Shown: positions 48,655 to 59,669, numbered from the stretch's first letter. The stretch: 64,000 nucleotides of DNA from Oscheius tipulae (GCA_037178975.1 JASJZH010000003.1:7192001-7256000), one strand, 5' to 3'. Numbers and translations are program-made. The notes: generated from the sequence alone by a model not told the origin.

Positions 48655-49937
48655 TAGATTTCCGGCGGTTTGACTGCCTCCAAATTGGTCCAGTCGACGC
48701 CGGTGAAAAAAGAATGTCGTCGTAGAGCATCCGGGCCGCCGGTCCCTTCGGTTCCTAATCGTTTTTTGGGCTAAACATCCGTATTTTTTGGAAAAATTCA
48801 GACCAACCTCAATTACCAGCAACCCTTCAATGAGATCCTTGGCTTCGGGCGGGAAATTATCAGGAAATTTGTATAGAAGCTTTTGTATTCGCTTGAATAT
48901 GAGGTACTCGGACTCGTCGTGGAAACAGTGACGGCCTGAACAGCTATTTTTAAGTATGCAAAGTATTAACGAACCTGATAACAGTTGAAAAACTACGACT
49001 CCAAACGACCAGAGATCCACCGCCGAGCTCTGTTCTTCTCCTTCGAGAATCTCCGGGCTGACATATTGAGCTGTGCCGACGAAGGAACTTCTCCGAACAC
49101 GACCCGGCGACTGTGCCACTTTTGGAGGTATCTTAATCAAAAGTTTGCGAGATTTTCGGATAGAAACATACCGTGAAATCTTTGACAACGCCAAAATCCG
49201 AGAGGAGAAGATGACCCGACTCGGCTAGCAGGCAATTTTCCGGCTTTACATCTCTGTGCAGGATCGACAGCTTGTGAAGGTGCTCTGAAGATAATATAAT
49301 AGGAAACCCAGCTAGTTTATATGCTTACGTAGAGCATGAAGCAGCTCGGAGGAATAAAATACCGTCTCTGCCAGACTGAAGCTTTTTTCCGGTCTTTTCA
49401 ACATGACATGAAGCAGATCTCCGTCTGAACTAGTTTTTTATAAAAGTGAAACTGAAGACCAACGTTTGGCGAAGCTGGTCACAAAGTACAGGTGCTCATT
49501 GTCTTGAAAAGTCGCGAAGAGGACAATGATAAAGGGATTGCGATTTGCGGACGTGGAAAGACGGGCCAGTACCTCTTTTTCCCGGTGAACAGCATCTACC
49601 TAAGGTTTTCGATAAAAAAGGGACAGGGAAATGGTAAGAACCTACTCGTTTTAGCTTGATAATCTGCTTCTTTATGCACATTTTGATGGCCACCTCGCGA
49701 TTGGGCTCAGCGCGTTCTGTGGCTGCGTAGACGACGCTAAAAGAGCCTTCTCCGACCTCGTGTTTGACCTGGAAACAGATAAATTCAATCAAAAAATTCC
49801 AAGGAAAGCAGTAGAAATGCAAAAGTTACCTTGTAGTCTCCCATGCACATAATTTTTGGCCCTTCCGTCTCGGCTGGCTGAATTTTTAGAGACCTTTTCA
49901 GATTTTCTGGCAGCAGGTTGTCCTCAGTTTCGGACAT
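48654..49937 (-). CDS. pdk-1: PDK1-type AGC kinase lacking the PH domain
   Basis: Starts [19 protein letters not shown] at 49937, two nt after a TTTTTTCAG acceptor. Kinase motifs in order: glycine loop [15 protein letters not shown] lysine; LHRDVKPEN catalytic loop; DFG (SDFGVVKDF); activation loop [15 protein letters not shown], whose Ser-Phe-Val-Gly-Thr is the PDK1 autophosphorylation site; DLWSFG; and KRLGTEG...[12 protein letters not shown]. The PDK1 identity rests on the [11 protein letters not shown] loop and the EYLIF.RIQ segment. The reading frame stops right after the kinase domain (KPPEI-stop), so the C-terminal PH domain of canonical PDK1 (about 556 residues in human) is absent; about 330 residues remain. 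It could be a nematode PDK1 paralogue rather than the orthologue. The poly(A) signal overlaps the stop codon (TAATAAA). Confidence 0.8.
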
Positions 49938-50315
49938 CACTGAAAAAATAAGTATAATACAATAGAAACAGAATGAGAGGCAGTAAGTTTGGAAAGGGAA
50001 ACGAAGCAGCAGATGGTCAAAAAAGTGTGCGCTCCACGGCAAATTTGCTGGGGTTTTCTTTTACTGTTCTCATTTGAAACGTCATAAATTAGCCCCAAAG
50101 AATGTCTTTTTGATAATGGGACGAAGTGAAGTCGCCTTGAGTAAACCTCTACCATTTTTGGTTTCTCACGAGTTACAAAAAGAAGCTGGTCTTTTGGGCC
50201 AGAACTTCTTGATATGCAATCATTCCAGTGCTTCTCTAGCATAGCAGCAGAAAGACTAAGCAGGAAAAAGACTAGTAAGCCATAAAAAGGCAGAGCAAAC
50301 TTTAAAAAAAAAACA

Positions 50316-50774
50316 TTTGGTAATACTTCGGCAGGCAACACGCATCATTCGAATTTTTTCGCGCGCAATCTCGTTTTTTGGCGCGGATTCAATTTTTCTT
50401 TTATTTTTCAAGCTTTTCCCAGTTTTATCGCTCATTTTTGCTATTTTTTTCGTGTTTGTCTCGTTTTATCACTTTTCTTCTCAACAAATGGTCTACTATG
50501 CATCTAGAAAAATAAATGTAGTAGCTATAGCCCGTTTTGAAACCCTTTTTTTTCGCATTTACAGACAATTCAAGAAGTGTGACGCGTTGTTTTGAAACGT
50601 TGTTTTACGGATAAACGGCAGAAATGACCGACAATATACGAAAAAATAGCAAAAATGAGCGATAAAACTGGGAAAAGCTTGAAAAATAAAAGAAAAATTG
50701 AATCCGCGCCAAAAGACGAAATTGCGCGCGAAAAAATTCGAATGATGCGTGTTGCCTGCCGAAGTATTACCAAA
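50316..50774. repeat. Foldback element with about 136-bp inverted arms
   Basis: Arms 50316-50452 and 50639-50774 are near-perfect reverse complements. Both begin TTTGGTAATACTTCGGCAGG at their outer ends and include TTGGCGCGGATTC. The unpaired centre is about 186 bp. There is no ORF of transposase type, so this looks like a non-autonomous foldback or MITE-like element. Confidence 0.85.
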
Positions 50775-50940
50775 CATTTGAATAATTCTTTTTTGAGCAC
50801 AAAATATTTGGCGCGGCTTCGACATTTTCTCCTTTTTTCAGTTTTCCCTGTCAAAATTCTATGCTTTGCTCTATATGTTTTGCTGCTTTCCCATATCCAA
50901 TTTGGATATTTAGATTCCTTACAATGTGTAAAACAAATAT

Positions 50941-50970
50941 GTTCTGGTCAAATATATATTTGACCAGAAC
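50941..50970. promoter_or_regulatory. Perfect 30-bp palindrome upstream of the peroxiredoxin
   Basis: Each 15-nt half (GTTCTGGTCAAATAT) is the exact reverse complement of the other, with no spacer. It lies 233 bp upstream of the peroxiredoxin ATG. Confidence 0.6.
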
Positions 50971-51202
50971 CTTGAAAGGGGAGTAAAAAGACGGCTTTCA
51001 GCACAAGAAAAAAAAATTACGTGAGTCTTACTTCTATTTGCGGCATTTCGATCTCAAAACTGCGCTCTGTTGACAAGTTGCAAATTGTGAATCCTGTTTT
51101 GTTGTGTTTACCAGTTATTCGAAATATGTTCTTTCGGTCCCCTGCTTTTCCAGAATCTTTTCTTTGCACGAAAAAAACTTTTTCAACCTTGCCGCGTTTC
51201 AG

Positions 51203-52779
51203 ATGTTCCGTGGAATTGTTCGTGCGGCTGCCCTGCCCATCCGTGCCCTGAGCACGACCTCCCGTGTTCAGTCCATCCGTCCCCTCGGTCCCAAGAGCCA
51301 GTTCCCTGAATTCAAGGCCACAGCTGTAGTTGACGGCGATTTCAAAGTCAGTTTTTACTCGGATTTCTCTCGAAAACTTGGTAAAAGCCATGCTTGTTGC
51401 CGCGTTCTATTAACTGGAATCAATTTCAGGTGATTTCCTCGAGCGATTACAAGGGAAAGTGGACTGTCTTCTTCTTCTACCCTCTCGACTTTACTTTCGT
51501 CTGTCCCACCGAGGTTTGTGGCAAATTTTCCCTTGAATAAAAGCAAAAATCCAGATCATCGCCTTCAGCGACCGCGTGAGCGAATTCCAAAAGCTCGGAT
51601 GCGAAGTTATTGCCTGCTCCTGCGACAGCCACTTCTCTCATCTTGCCTGGACGCAGACTGAACGAAAGGACGGCGGTCTCGGCGAGATGAAGATTCCCAT
51701 TGTGGCTGATTTCAATAAGAAGATTGCCGACGCTTTTGGAGTTCTTGACCAGGTTCGATTATTCTTTCACGAGCTGTTATTTACCTTCTCTTGAACTGTC
51801 TGTCAGGCCTCTTCAGTTGATCTCGAAATTATGCTGCTTCTTTCAAGAAAAGCCACTTAGTTTTCACATCCTTCAGTCTGTCCTAAAAATGAAATCAGCT
51901 TCACAATGTCTCTTACAGGAGCAAAGTTAGTGTATAGCTCTGAGCTCGCAAATGTTCTCACAGAAAACAGTATTTTAACACCTGTTTTTTAGGTGTTAAA
52001 TCTCAATCCTACTAGCAGTCTGCGTTTCCACTTTTTACCTGTTCCAGATTTTATGTTTATATTACATTATACTTTATACTACATGTTCTCGTCAATCTGC
52101 ATTACTTATCCTAGAGGCCTGACTATTCCGGTCTCTTTACTACCGAAACAGTAGCAATCTTCTTATAACAACTTGAAGCTAAAATTACCTTATCAAGTAC
52201 AGCTTGACAACTCGGATCTCTACTATCTAAAGTGCAATAATGTCCATCCGTTAGTCTGTCCCTTCGTGTGCTACCATGAAAAACAACAAAAGCGAACAAG
52301 TGATTCTGCCCAATAGTTGTATTGTTCAGAAAAAGTTATTACCAATTGGGTGGCAAGTAAACTTTTATTGCGCTCTAGAACTTTGTTTTTGTTCCAGTGA
52401 ATTCGCTGGGAGGCTTTTGTTCCTACGGAGCGGCGCAGTCGCCAATACAAACTGAAGAGGACGGCTGGTTCTGTAGCTGAAATTTCCTTTTTCAGGAAGC
52501 CGGTCTCTCGTATCGCGGTCTCTTCATTATCGATCCCAATGGAACCATTCGCCACACGACCTGCAACGATCTGCCCGTCGGACGCTCCGTTGACGAGACT
52601 CTTCGCGTCCTCAAGGCCTTCCAATACGTCGACAAGGTATTTTTGCGATTTTGATCCGAAAAAATGAACAAATACAGCACGGAGAAGTCTGCCCAGCTGA
52701 CTGGAAGGACGACAGCTCGCCATCCATCAAGCCCGGAGTCAAGTCGAGCAAGGAATACTTCAACAAGGTCAACAAGTAG
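51203..52779 (+). CDS. prdx-3: Mitochondrial typical 2-Cys peroxiredoxin
   Basis: Five exons: 51203-51346, 51430-51513, 51555-51752, 52496-52636 and 52678-52779. The protein has an N-terminal mitochondrial presequence ([20 protein letters not shown]), the peroxidatic Cys in FTFVCPTE, the resolving Cys in HGEVCPADW, the GGLG loop and a C-terminal [10 protein letters not shown] helix with the YF motif. GGLG and YF together mark a hyperoxidation-sensitive enzyme. It reduces hydrogen peroxide in the matrix with thioredoxin. The match to nematode PRDX-3 is close along the whole length. The ATG directly abuts a GTTTCAG acceptor. Intron 4 (51753-52495) is unusually long (743 nt) for this window. AATAAA is at 52834. 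GPATCH1 starts 148 nt downstream on the same strand. Confidence 0.93.
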
Positions 52780-52833
52780 ACAGTTTTTTAGCCCAGAACA
52801 AACCCTGTTTTTATGTGTAGAATTGATAAGAGA

Positions 52834-52839
52834 ATAAAA
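52834..52839 (+). terminator. Poly(A) signal of the peroxiredoxin gene
   Basis: AATAAA 55 nt past the stop codon, in the short gap before GPATCH1. Confidence 0.6.
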
Positions 52840-52927
52840 CATTTACAAAATTCGAGTTTCGAATACCCCTGTTGAATCGATTTCTACTTGAATCTTCCCA
52901 TTTTCCATCCAACAAGGCTAGTATCAG

Positions 52928-55900
52928 ATGTCACGTCAACTTCTGACAATCTACGGGACGGAGTTTGATGAGCTCGATGAAGAACAAGGTTTTTGGGTCT
53001 ATTTTTTGGCTAATTTTCATCATTTGTAGCCAAGCTAGGACCGCAGAAGAAGCCGACCCAGGTCCAGGACCAAATAGCTACAGACGAGTTCGGAAAACGA
53101 CGATTTCATGGCGCCTTCACGGGAGGATTCTCAGCCGGGTATTGGAATACCGTGGGCAGTAGGGAAGGTACGGGTTTACCTTAAGTTTTCTCTGTAGTGG
53201 GGGTTGCTCGATCGAGGTTTCTGAGCGGCTGAATAATTTGAATCAAGTACAACCAATGTGCTACAATAATAGCGTCTTATGTAGTAGGAGGCTTCATTGA
53301 TACAAATTTTGCTGTGTGTTAAGTGTCGTTTCTCAAATTAATAGTTTCCTTATTGTCAGTGTATCAAAAGGTGCGGTACATTCCTTCTGTGATTAATTGA
53401 ATCCCAATACTCCGGAAATAGTTTTGGAAGCGCTCATCAGTTTTTGAAAAACTAGAAATTCGAAATTGAATGATCAAGTTATATGCAAAGAGCTAAGAGC
53501 TTGTATCGTGCAGTTAAAGAGGCTGTTCAATTAAAAAAAAAAACCAATCTTTTCGATGATAAAGACTCGATTTCCAGGCTGGACACCGCAAGAATTCCGC
53601 TCGTCTCGTGATGAACGATCCAAGTTCAGCCAGCAGAAAGCCGAGGATATCATGGACGCCGAGGATTTGGGCGAATTCGGTATTGGAGCTCGGAAAATTC
53701 GACAGACGGAAACTTTTTCACGCGAAGAGACAGCAGGAAAACGACGGATGGCATGGGAACACGATACAACGTCTGCCGGTTCCTTGGTCGAGAGCCTGGC
53801 GGGGGTTATCAAACCCTCAAAGTTGGTTTCTTGAACAATTCATGGTAAAACTGATTTAGGAACTCAATTGGATCGAGAATGCTGCACAAAATGGGATGGA
53901 GAGAGGGCAGAGGAGTCGGATTGGCCACCATAAAACAAGCGAAGACGAGAGGTAAGGGCGTGTGAACTGTGCCCACTGTGATTCCGAAACTGCCCCAAAC
54001 CATTATTGAGCGTATCTTCTTCTCATCATGTCAGTCTGTCTCATATTTTACCTCTGTACATCTGCCAATACCCTCAAGACATGCGACTCTCCAAAAAAAA
54101 ATAAGCACAGCTCTCACGCGAATTTCTAGTCAGTTGTTAGTTTCAGATTTGTGCATTACCATATTCAAACACCGCACCGTTTTCAGTTTAGAGCTCATCC
54201 AAGCTATAAAATCGCGGCTTGCTCGTTGCCATTTGTCCGAGGCCACGAAACGAAAGCAGCAATATATAAATGATCAATTAGTTTATGCCATACTAATTCT
54301 GTAGTTTAAGCGAGCGTATACCCGTTATCCGTTCGAATTTTGGCGCACAAATCAGAAAGATGCGCGGTAAAGGCAAATTGTAAAAACTGATAATTTTTGA
54401 ACCAGCTATTGGTGTAAAAAAACCTTCTGAAAGTGTTTTTGAGGGTGCCATCAAAGAACAAACAGGTCTGTCCGATGCAGGAATCGAACCAGAGCCGTTT
54501 TTGGATTTTGCAGTATTCGAAAGATCTCCAATCTCTATATATTGCCCATTTTAGGCGGCGACTCGGCCGAGGCCGATTTTGACAGATCCCAGGCAGCCAA
54601 AGTCGCTCCGGGCTACGATCTCTCGCTCGAAGACGAACTCGTTGTCCAGCTGAATCCCCATACCGGAGCTCAGGGTCTCGGCTATCAGGGCCTGAAGCCG
54701 ACAAATGTTCTCGATCAAAAGTATGTCGTTTTCACTTAACAAAACACCAAAAAAATTGCAGATGGGGACTTTTGGAAGCCTCCCTCAAGGCGGACAACCT
54801 GAAGAAAAAGAGCAGAGGAATCAGAGGACAGGCTTTCGGGGTTGGGGCCTTCGAGGAGGAGGATGAGAGCGTCTACACGAATTTTGACATGTCCCAGTAC
54901 GATTTCTCGCTGGACGGGCCCGGTGGCAGTGAGCCACAAGTACAAGCCGTCGACTTTACCTTCGAGGAAATGCCAAAAGTGAGCTCCGTTTGCTGGATAT
55001 TTTTCTAAGAAGTGTTTAGAAACAAAACGCAAGAACGTTCTACAACTCGCCGAGGATTCCAAACGGCTGGCTGCCGAAGCACAAATCGCAGCCGATAGAT
55101 GTCAGCAAGCTACCCGAAGGACTGAGAAACGCGATGAACAGTCTGACGGTGGAGCAGAGGGCGAGGTATGGGATTCCTGACGAAATTGTTTTCTAGGCAA
55201 ATTGAAGTAGCTATCCGTAAACATCAGCAGCCAAAAATGTATTACTGCTATTTTGGTAACTCATGGCTAAACAACTGACGAAAGAAACTGAAAACGTTTA
55301 AAATAGGCTCGCCGCTATTGGAAAACTTTTATGGACCGGCGGTCTCAGACGGGTTGAAACGAATCAAACAAGCCTGTTTTAGGCTACTCGGAGAGGACAG
55401 ACTGGCCCAGGCCGCCGAGGCGAAAAAAGGACACGGCCGGAAAGAAGGCGATCGCCGGAGCAGATGGGATGTCAAGGTGGAGAGAGAACGAGACGACGAG
55501 AAGCACGGGGATCCAGTCAGTTTTTTTTTCTATATAAAAAGAAACCTATTTTAGAACCGAATCGAGTTCCCGGACGAGCCGATGAAGCAGCGACGATTCA
55601 AAGAGTTCTTGAACTACGTGAGACGCGGTCTGCCATGGCCGAAGCCCACCGACATGTCCGTCTGGGAATGGGAGAGCGAGAAGAAGGATTTCGAGTCCAA
55701 ACTGACCCACCACGAGAGAGCTCTTCTTCCCGAGGTTTGCTGACTTCGATCTTATTGTAAAAAAAAATTAAATTTCTAGGTCCGATCGAGAACGGAGCCA
55801 CTGGCCAGATCGAATCTCTCGATGCCCATCAAGGAGCTGATGGCCAACAAGTTTACGGCAGAGACCGGCACCTCGGGACATGTAAGTATTGCTTTTACGC

Positions 55901-57464
55901 TTCAGAAGTGGACGCGACTGTTAGGAAGTAGGCTGAGGACCAGTTAGCTGGACAACTGCTACCTGCAAACTATTGAAACAGTCCTTTGTGCCTGGGAACT
56001 GGACAAATTTGTCTGTTGAATCCTTTCTGAAAGACAGCCATAAATGGTTGGGTTAACTCAGCAGCAACGAAAACTACAGCAATTCTTTGATATGTGAGAG
56101 ATCCACATCTTCTAAGTCAAAGCAGTAATGAACGAGCTAAGGCAAAGAAAAAATGAGATTACAATGACTCTAAACGGGAATGTTTGTTTCAAGATGTCGT
56201 TATTTTTTTGATTCTAATTGTTATGAACAAGAGCTGTCTCTTTGTCTCGTTGATGTTTCTAAGAGTATAATATTCACGAGAAACTGCAGTAATGACTAGA
56301 AAACCTTTCACGTTTGCGCTACCTTCAAAGATTCCAGTTTTCAGTCAAAAAATCCTGACCACCATTTTTTAGATCGGTCGAAAGGATGAGGACAAACTGG
56401 CAGCTGTGAAGATGAACATGTTCGGGGACCGAACTCGTAGTCTTTTTGACTGGTAAGACCTACTTTTCTGCTTATAACCCCCTCCAAATTCCAGGTATCC
56501 GGACAATGTGCTGGCCAAGCGCTTCAACGTCCCGAATCCGTATCCCGGGGCCACATTCAACGGCTGTCCTCACCTTCAGAAAACGACAAAACCGGCGACA
56601 TTAGTGGATTTCGGTCTGCCGACGACTGTCGGTGAGCTGGTCATTCGGTTAGCCATTTTCTTGATCTTTTGATCCAAAAATATGCAGAAAACATGAGCCG
56701 GAGAAGGTGGAAGAAGTCGAGGAGGAAGTTGAAGAACCGGAAGAGAAGGAGCCAGAACTACATCAGCCGAGCTCCATTTTTGACGCCATCTTCGGTGATC
56801 TCTTTGACGAACCAGAGGAGGAGGTAAAGAAGGATCCCGAGGTGGAAATGTACGATTTTTGAATCAGTTCCGTTGCTGAAAATATGAAATTTAGAGTACA
56901 AAAAGAAGAAGAAGAACAAATGCCGGAAACGTCCCAGGCACATCAGGAAAGGTTCGTCTCGGTTATGGAACTCTACAGCAAGGACGACTACGGGCCAGCG
57001 CCGCCGCCGGATCTCGATCAGCAGGATTCTGAGGGTAGGTTTTACAGAAAACGAGCTGAACCAAAGAATCACCGAACTCCGTGAGCATCGTCTCTAAAAG
57101 TTTCCGTAAAGTAAACGAGTATTTTTTGTTCAACTCTACCGTAACAGGAGAACGACCTAAATTCTTACATTTCAGGATTGACAGGCTTCTCCGTACTGCG
57201 CTATCTCCAAGATGAACTGAAGGAGCGCAAACGGCACAAACATTCGCGGGAGAGGGAGCACAAGAAGAAGGACAAGAAGCACAAGAAGAAACATACAAAG
57301 GTATCCGTATTTCTACACCTCATTGACCAGCAATTCAGAAGTCAAAGAAGGAGAAAAAGCCGAAGAAGGAAAAGAAGACGAGGCGAGACGGTACGGGTGC
57401 GGAGGAGAGTGACAGCAGTGTGCAGACAGTCTCCTCCAACAGTGATATTGTAGCCTTGGACTGA
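52928..57464 (+). CDS. gpatch-1: GPATCH1 homologue (G-patch spliceosomal protein)
   Basis: Sixteen exons from ATG 52928, directly after ATCAG, to TGA 57464, joining in frame. The conserved N-terminus [12 protein letters not shown]...[20 protein letters not shown] and [20 protein letters not shown] is the DUF1604 region. Then come [13 protein letters not shown], the G-patch ([20 protein letters not shown]), [44 protein letters not shown], and [30 protein letters not shown]. An acidic stretch and a Lys-rich C-terminus ([10 protein letters not shown]) follow. GPATCH1 acts with DHX35 in late spliceosome activation and proofreading. Intron 3 and others of 200-600 nt (53168-53577, 53952-54554, 55166-55382, 55882-56372) contrast with neighbours near 40 nt. 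It is probably the second gene of an operon with the peroxiredoxin. Confidence 0.9.
54472..54540 (-). repeat. tRNA-like fragment in a GPATCH1 intron
   Basis: Minus-strand CTGGTTCGATTCCTGCATCG forms a clear T arm and discriminator end; the anticodon arm is recognisable but the D arm is poor. Confidence 0.4.
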
Positions 57465-57557
57465 TATTTTTTATTAAACTTTCACAAATTCAACGAGTTT
57501 TTAAAGCACCGTGTTTGTTGTTGGAATACCGGAAATATCTATCTGGCTGGGAGAGGA

Positions 57558-59179
57558 TCAGGAGTAGAAGAAGAAAAGTAATAGGAGACCCACGACGGTA
57601 CAAATGACAAAAAAGGCCGCACAGGCTGCTTTGGCCATACTCCGACGGTGTTTTGGCAGTGGACTGCCGTTTATTGACATCGAGGGAAGGTGTTCTTCGG
57701 ATGGGGGACTGGAATTGTCTTTATATGCTAAATTTGTGTGAAATACGATATTTTAAGCTTTTGGGCAATTAATTCACGAGAAACTTACGGTAGTGGATCA
57801 ATACGTACTAACCGGGAAGTACGCAATTGCGTATTACATTAGTAAATGCGTGGGAATATTAAGGTTTAATAAATTTTTTTATCCTTTTCCGATCCAGGAA
57901 CCAATATTAGAGCTTCCTGGTGTTCTGCAAAGTTGTAGGGTTTTATCAGGGCTACGACTTTGCAGAACATGGCTAAGCCTTAAAATATTTTTTTGAGACA
58001 GAAAATGGCATTTTTAACAAAAAAGTACGAGAAGTTCAAAGGAAGGCATCGATTAGCCTAGTTACAGTTTTGTTTATTTACTTACCTTATAACGATGGTA
58101 GGCGATTTCGGTGCCCGGTCGGGTCGTTCCGAAGGCCAGGAGTGGTCTCTCTGTGGCGTGAGCAGGAGCTGTCGCGGCGGGGTCTGCATTGATGAGGCTC
58201 GCTTGACCGCCTCGACACTAGAAACCTCTCATAGAAAAAAGGCACTGATCCGAGAGCGATACCTCTTGACTACCTCCTGATTGAGCGTATCTCTCGGCTT
58301 GAAATAGCCCTCCTCGGAATAGGAGGGACCAGGTTCGGAAGGAAGAGGAGCGGGGATCACAGTGTCGAAGGTGATCTGTAGGCGGGGCTGCAAACAGTCA
58401 AAGGAGTGAGTGTACGCTGTGACGTGATAATCAGTCTGATTGGAGGAACCAGCGGTTTCTTGTGGGCAAATATACAGCTTACTTATCTTAGTTTCTGTAT
58501 TAAACTCTTTCTTTCTACTCTAAAAAGATACTTGCAGGCTTTCAATGTTCAGCAAAGTTGTAGAGCCGACAAACGACTACTACTTTGTAGAACAAAAAAG
58601 CCATTTTATATCCCTGAAAAACGGGCCGGAAGCAATGAAGTCGGCTCATTCAAGAAATACATCAAGTGCGACTTAGCTTGTTTCGGAAACTGCGAAACTT
58701 TGCCCCGATGGCTCTGTCGATTAAGCAACGGATTGAAAAGCAGAATGTTAGAGGATGGGACCGTCACCGAGGAACAAGTTTTTGTTTCTGAGTGTTATTA
58801 GCAACCTTTCAAATTTCGAGCTCTCGCAAAAGTTAAGATTACATGCAATTGGAATGAGGTTCAACTAAAAAGACAGCTTTTAAGAACATCATCAAAGTGA
58901 AGAATAGCCCCCAGGCACTCAAAATAGGTTAAAACCCGAGTTTAATCAAGTAGTCAGCTGACTTTGATTCAATAAGGGACCTCCTCTGCTTGTGTATCTT
59001 CGAAACAGAGAAGAACACCACGGGAGAGAGAGGTTTTGTTGACATGTTCTCGGCCCGCAGAATCAGATGATCGCGTTTGTATAAGCCCAAATCATCCCCT
59101 CGTTTTCTTTTTCCCACGTGACAGTTAAGAGAATACGTGCGTTCCTTACCTTGTCGTACAATGAGACCTCTCCGTCCAT
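57558..59179 (-). CDS. Small tail-anchored membrane protein
   Basis: Four exons: 59150-59179 (MDGEVSLYDK), 58274-58387, 58086-58217 and 57558-57727. The protein (about 155 residues) is mostly disordered (APLPSEPGPSYSEEGYFKPR; PLLAFGTTRPGTEIAYHRYK) and ends in RRSMAKAACAAFFVICTVVG plus LLLLFFFYS-stop, a single C-terminal TM helix with preceding basic residues, typical of a tail anchor. The exon 3/4 junction is uncertain: the strong donor (AAG|GTAAGT) joins out of this frame, while a second GT four nt on (GTAA|GTAAAT) keeps it. Using the strong donor gives a different, also open, C-terminus. No family was recognised. The 3' end overlaps that of the convergent GPATCH1 gene (minus-strand AATAAA at 57470-57475). 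Confidence 0.62.
57920..57970. repeat. GATC-centred palindromic element, copy 13 (intronic)
   Basis: GGTGTTCTGCAAAGTTGTAG faces CTACGACTTTGCAGAACAT. The centre is TTATCA. It lies in the last intron of the small tail-anchored protein gene. Confidence 0.8.
58544..58594. repeat. GATC-centred palindromic element, copy 14 (intronic)
   Basis: AATGTTCAGCAAAGTTGTAG faces CTACTACTTTGTAGAACA. The central GATC is lost. It lies in the first intron of the tail-anchored protein gene. Confidence 0.7.
58690..58770 (+). repeat. tRNA-like fragment, family with 28.95 kb copy
   Basis: GATGGCTCTGTCGATTAAGC then GGATTGAAAAGCAGAATG. It shares the GATTGAAAAGCAGAA middle with the 28.95 kb copy on the opposite strand. 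Confidence 0.4.
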
Positions 59180-59630
59180 TTCTTAACGACCCAGGATGCT
59201 GCAATTGGCGCCTTTCCCAAATAAGATTAGAGAGGGTGAGAAGGAGAAAGCCTTGTGTCGGAGACAGAGACACTAATTTGGAAATTACAGCGGGCTATAC
59301 AGAGAGACCGGGCATTGAATCATTGCCTCGCCCCGACGATTTCTCACACACTAACACACAGTCGTGCAGGGAGTAGAGGATCTGTTTGCCACTGGGAGGA
59401 AGTGCCAATGCAAAGAGATGGTTCCTCTCGGCATTGCTCTCTCTAGAGGGTCGAAAAGCAGTGGGGAAACAGGGAGAGACATGAGCAGAGACCGTATCTG
59501 TCTGAAAACGAATAGCATGATGAATGTTTTGTCTGGAACCATCCAAAATAGCCCGAATAAATTGAAGCCAGGAGACTCGTAATTGGAGCTGAGAAAAAGA
59601 GACGGAAGGGGTGTGGACACAGAGAAGTCC

Positions 59631-59669
<39 letters not shown>

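Larger units (their letters stand above)
49938..51202. promoter_or_regulatory. Divergent promoter region, PDK1-like / peroxiredoxin
   Basis: 1.27 kb between divergent start codons. It holds a foldback element of about 459 bp (50316-50774), a small palindrome ATATCCAATTTGGATAT near 50.9 kb and a perfect 30-bp palindrome (50941-50970). No core promoter motif could be fixed. Confidence 0.4.

Noticed and set aside
52210-52300. Shared segment between the peroxiredoxin intron and 24.48 kb
   Set aside because: A CTAAAG.GCAAT..TGTCC stretch recurs, but similarity is short and could be chance; not enough to define a repeat family.
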